In this document: piece by piece, positions 5,984 to 7,432 of the stretch
How the letters are laid out: each line of letters begins with the position of its first letter
How positions within the stretch are numbered: position 1 is the stretch's first letter
Source of the DNA: an uncultured Collinsella sp.
GTDB taxonomy: Bacteria; Actinomycetota; Coriobacteriia; Coriobacteriales; Coriobacteriaceae
Reading direction: 5' to 3'
NCBI GenBank assembly: GCA_902482615.1
Contig: CABTAA010000075.1
Span: forward strand, 1-7,432
Length of the DNA: 7,432 nt
The notes under the pieces: model-generated
Seen by the model: only the letters and a program-made list of their open reading frames with translations
Database searches by the model: none
What the model was told of the DNA's origin: nothing
Program-made: the position numbers and the translations under genes

Positions 5984-7375
5984 ATGGAACATCTGCACAC
6001 AACGATCTGCGCACTGGCGACGCCACCGGGAGAGGGCGGCATTGCCACCGTCCGCGTGTCCGGGCCGGACGCCTACGGCATCGTCGGCAAAATCTTTGCG
6101 CCGGTGCGGCAGGGGAAAAGCGTGGCCGACGCGAAGGGCTACACCGCCATGCTGGGCCACTACCTGCTGCACGGGGCCGAGATGGACGAGTGCGTGGCGC
6201 TGTTTTTCCGCGCACCGCACTCCTACACCGGCGAGGATGTTATTGAGCTGTCCGTCCACGGCGGCACGGCCATGGCGGACGGTTTGTTAGAAGCGCTCAT
6301 CACCGCGGGCTGCGCGCCTGCCGGACCGGGGGAGTTCACCCGCCGCGCACTGGAAAACGGGCGGATGTCGCTGACGCAGGCCGAGGCCGTGATGGAGGTC
6401 ATTGCGGCGAACGGGCGGCAGGGGGCTGCGCTGGCAAAATCCGCGCTGGACGGGCGGCTGGCAAAGCGCATCGGTAAGATACAGACCGCGCTGCAAACGC
6501 TGAACGCCCACCTGACCGCCTGGGTCGATTACCCTGAGGAGGACGTGCCCGAGCTGTCCGACGCGGCGTTTGTCGGGACGCTGACCGAGCAAAAGGCCGC
6601 GCTGGACGCGCTGATCTCCGGCTACAGCGCGGGCGCGGTGCTGCGCCATGGCGTGGACTGTGTGCTGCTGGGGCGGCCCAACGTGGGCAAAAGCACGCTG
6701 CTGAACCTGCTGGCCGGGTTTGACCGTGCCATTGTCACGCCCGTGGCCGGTACGACCCGCGATATTGTGGAGCAGGCCGTGCAGCTGGGCAGCGTGCGGC
6801 TGAACCTGTTTGACACTGCCGGTGTGCGGGAGGTGGGCGCGGACGGCGACGCCATCGAGGCCGAGGGCATCCGCCGCAGCTGGCGCAAGCTCGACGAGGC
6901 CGGGCTGGTGCTGGCCGTGTTCGACGCCGCACAGCCGTTGTCTGATGATGATTTGGAGCTGGCCCGCAGATGCCAGGGCCGCCCGGCCATCGCGGTATTG
7001 AATAAGCAGGACCTGGCGGGGGAGACGGATGTTCCACGTGGAACATTGGAGCCGTATTTTAAGAAGATCGTCCCGATGTGTGCGCGGGATGCCGTCGGCT
7101 TGCAGGCCCTGACGGATGCGGTTGCGGATTTGTTAGGTACAGCGCAGCTGGACCCGGAGGCTGCGCAGTTATGCAGTGCCCGCCAATTGGCCGCCGCGAC
7201 CCGCGCGAGAGATGCGCTGGCGGAAGCGATTGCGGCGCGGCAGAACGGCTTTGGGCTGGATGCCGCCGCGGTGTGTTTGACAGACGCCTTGCAGGCGCTG
7301 TTTGATTTGACAGGAGAAAACGCCAGCGACGCAACGATAGAGGAAGTTTTTGAGACGTTCTGTGTGGGCAAGTAA
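5984..7375 (+). CDS. mnmE: tRNA modification GTPase MnmE (TrmE)
   Basis: This complete 463-residue protein is close to the family's usual 450-460. With MnmG it makes the 5-carboxymethylaminomethyl or aminomethyl group on wobble uridine-34 of certain tRNAs, in the cytoplasm, using a formyl-folate donor and potassium-activated GTP hydrolysis. The N-terminal folate-binding domain shows TICALATPPGEGGIATVRVS, PHSYTGEDVIELSVHGG and GPGEFTRRALENGRMSLTQA. The helical domain is split around the G domain: G1 GRPNVGKS (230-237), K-loop/G2 AGTTRD (255-260), G3 DTAG (277-280) and G4 NKQD (340-343). The protein ends in FCVGK with the invariant Cys460. The ATG follows AGGAG (5971-5975) by 8 bases and has its own probable promoter. 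It follows gyrA on the same strand across a terminator and a repeat block. The partner gene mnmG would be expected downstream but lies outside the window. A parS-type palindrome is embedded at codons 349-354. Confidence 0.97.
   Translation: MEHLHTTICALATPPGEGGIATVRVSGPDAYGIVGKIFAPVRQGKSVADAKGYTAMLGHYLLHGAEMDECVALFFRAPHSYTGEDVIELSVHGGTAMADGLLEALITAGCAPAGPGEFTRRALENGRMSLTQAEAVMEVIAANGRQGAALAKSALDGRLAKRIGKIQTALQTLNAHLTAWVDYPEEDVPELSDAAFVGTLTEQKAALDALISGYSAGAVLRHGVDCVLLGRPNVGKSTLLNLLAGFDRAIVTPVAGTTRDIVEQAVQLGSVRLNLFDTAGVREVGADGDAIEAEGIRRSWRKLDEAGLVLAVFDAAQPLSDDDLELARRCQGRPAIAVLNKQDLAGETDVPRGTLEPYFKKIVPMCARDAVGLQALTDAVADLLGTAQLDPEAAQLCSARQLAAATRARDALAEAIAARQNGFGLDAAAVCLTDALQALFDLTGENASDATIEEVFETFCVGK
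7030..7045. promoter_or_regulatory. parS: parS-type ParB (Spo0J) binding site inside mnmE
   Basis: TGTTCCACGTGGAACA is a perfect 16-bp palindrome (18 bp with the flanking A and T). It differs from the Bacillus-type parS TGTTTCACGTGAAACA only by one symmetric base change in each half, and matches the variant known from other bacteria. It lies in mnmE codons for Val-Pro-Arg-Gly-Thr, which here read GTT CCA CGT GGA ACA. All end in A or T in a gene whose codons mostly end in G or C, so the DNA site rather than the protein seems to set the codons. ParB would load here and spread, recruiting SMC and helping origin segregation. Confidence 0.8.
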
Positions 7376-7391
7376 GTAAAAAATGGCAGGA

Positions 7392-7432
7392 GCCTTCTCC
7401 CCTTGGGGGAGAAGGTGTCCGCGGCCCCGCCC
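7392..7432. repeat. Inverted copy of the palindromic repeat, cut by the window end
   Basis: The last 21 bases (7412-7432) are the exact reverse complement of 5855-5875, and similarity extends back through the adjoining hairpin. The hairpin itself is a perfect 10-bp stem (7393-7402 with 7406-7415) around TTG. It begins 17 bases after the mnmE stop and could also slow or end transcription, although no T-run follows on the + strand. The copy is in the opposite orientation to the right arm of the 5746-5892 element. Confidence 0.75.

Noticed and set aside
5976..5991. Second parS-like sequence over the mnmE start codon (CGCTCCACATGGAACA)
   Set aside because: It matches the 7030 site at 13 of 16 bases, but the central CG is changed to CA and the palindrome is broken. 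It is better explained by the start codon region; at most a weak or decayed site.
4953..6215. 420-codon open frame on the minus strand across the junction and repeats
   Set aside because: It crosses the chimeric junction, the gyrA terminator and the palindromic repeats. It is an artefact of GC-rich sequence.
5803..6246. Plus-strand open frame overlapping the repeat and the start of mnmE
   Set aside because: Its first half translates the palindromic repeat and its second half is mnmE in the wrong frame. It has no convincing ribosome binding site.
1..7432. CRISPR arrays, tRNA or rRNA genes, transposases, phage or defence genes
   Set aside because: None was seen. The only repeated units are the palindromic intergenic elements, which lack regular spacing and spacers.

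Overview
The window reads as two unrelated pieces of anaerobic gut-type bacterial DNA joined inside one open reading frame at about 5127-5141. The left piece (1 to about 5140) looks like an actinobacterial Coriobacteriia genome, probably Collinsella-like. The signs are GC-rich codons with frequent GGC, CGC and GAG, a Tat-type lipoprotein, and a 2-hydroxyacyl-CoA dehydratase-family reductase of anaerobes. The right piece (about 5140 to 7432) looks like a Gram-positive Clostridia genome, probably Oscillospiraceae/Ruminococcaceae such as Faecalibacterium, Gemmiger or Subdoligranulum. The signs are the gyrA and mnmE sequences, a U-tract terminator and GC-rich palindromic intergenic repeats. Both taxon calls are recognition, not search results.

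Left piece, all on the + strand. A molybdate-type ABC importer operon comes first: the 3' end of modA (binding protein), modB (permease, with an unusual extra extracytoplasmic domain and a cytoplasmic tail) and modC (ATPase). It ends at a hairpin terminator at 2890-2924. Next is a leader of about 380 bases with a possible promoter, a 22-codon ORF with a strong ribosome binding site, and two strong hairpins. It precedes a YjiM/double-cubane-cluster type reductase gene (3308-4591). After a gap with hairpins, a Tat-exported lipoprotein (the N-terminus of a family-5 peptide/solute-binding protein) begins at 4776.

Junction. About 120 codons in, that lipoprotein changes in frame, at Leu-Arg-Glu-Gly-Asp, into the C-terminal beta-pinwheel end and acidic tail of DNA gyrase subunit A. 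A periplasmic-type lipoprotein fused to a gyrase DNA-wrapping domain makes no functional sense, and the flanking genes fit different phyla. An assembly chimera at a short shared sequence is by far the likeliest explanation.

Right piece. The gyrA end is followed by a strong rho-independent terminator, a 250-bp block of palindromic repeat elements, a likely extended -10 promoter, and a complete mnmE (trmE) gene for the tRNA U34-modifying GTPase. Inside mnmE lies a perfect 16-bp parS-type ParB-binding palindrome, suggesting an oriC-proximal location. The window ends inside another, inverted, copy of the repeat, which would be a natural place for a contig to break.

No tRNA, rRNA, CRISPR array, transposase or phage gene was seen. 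The most useful biology is the two-domain ModB, the leader of the double-cubane reductase, and the parS site written into mnmE codons. The most important caution is the chimeric junction.
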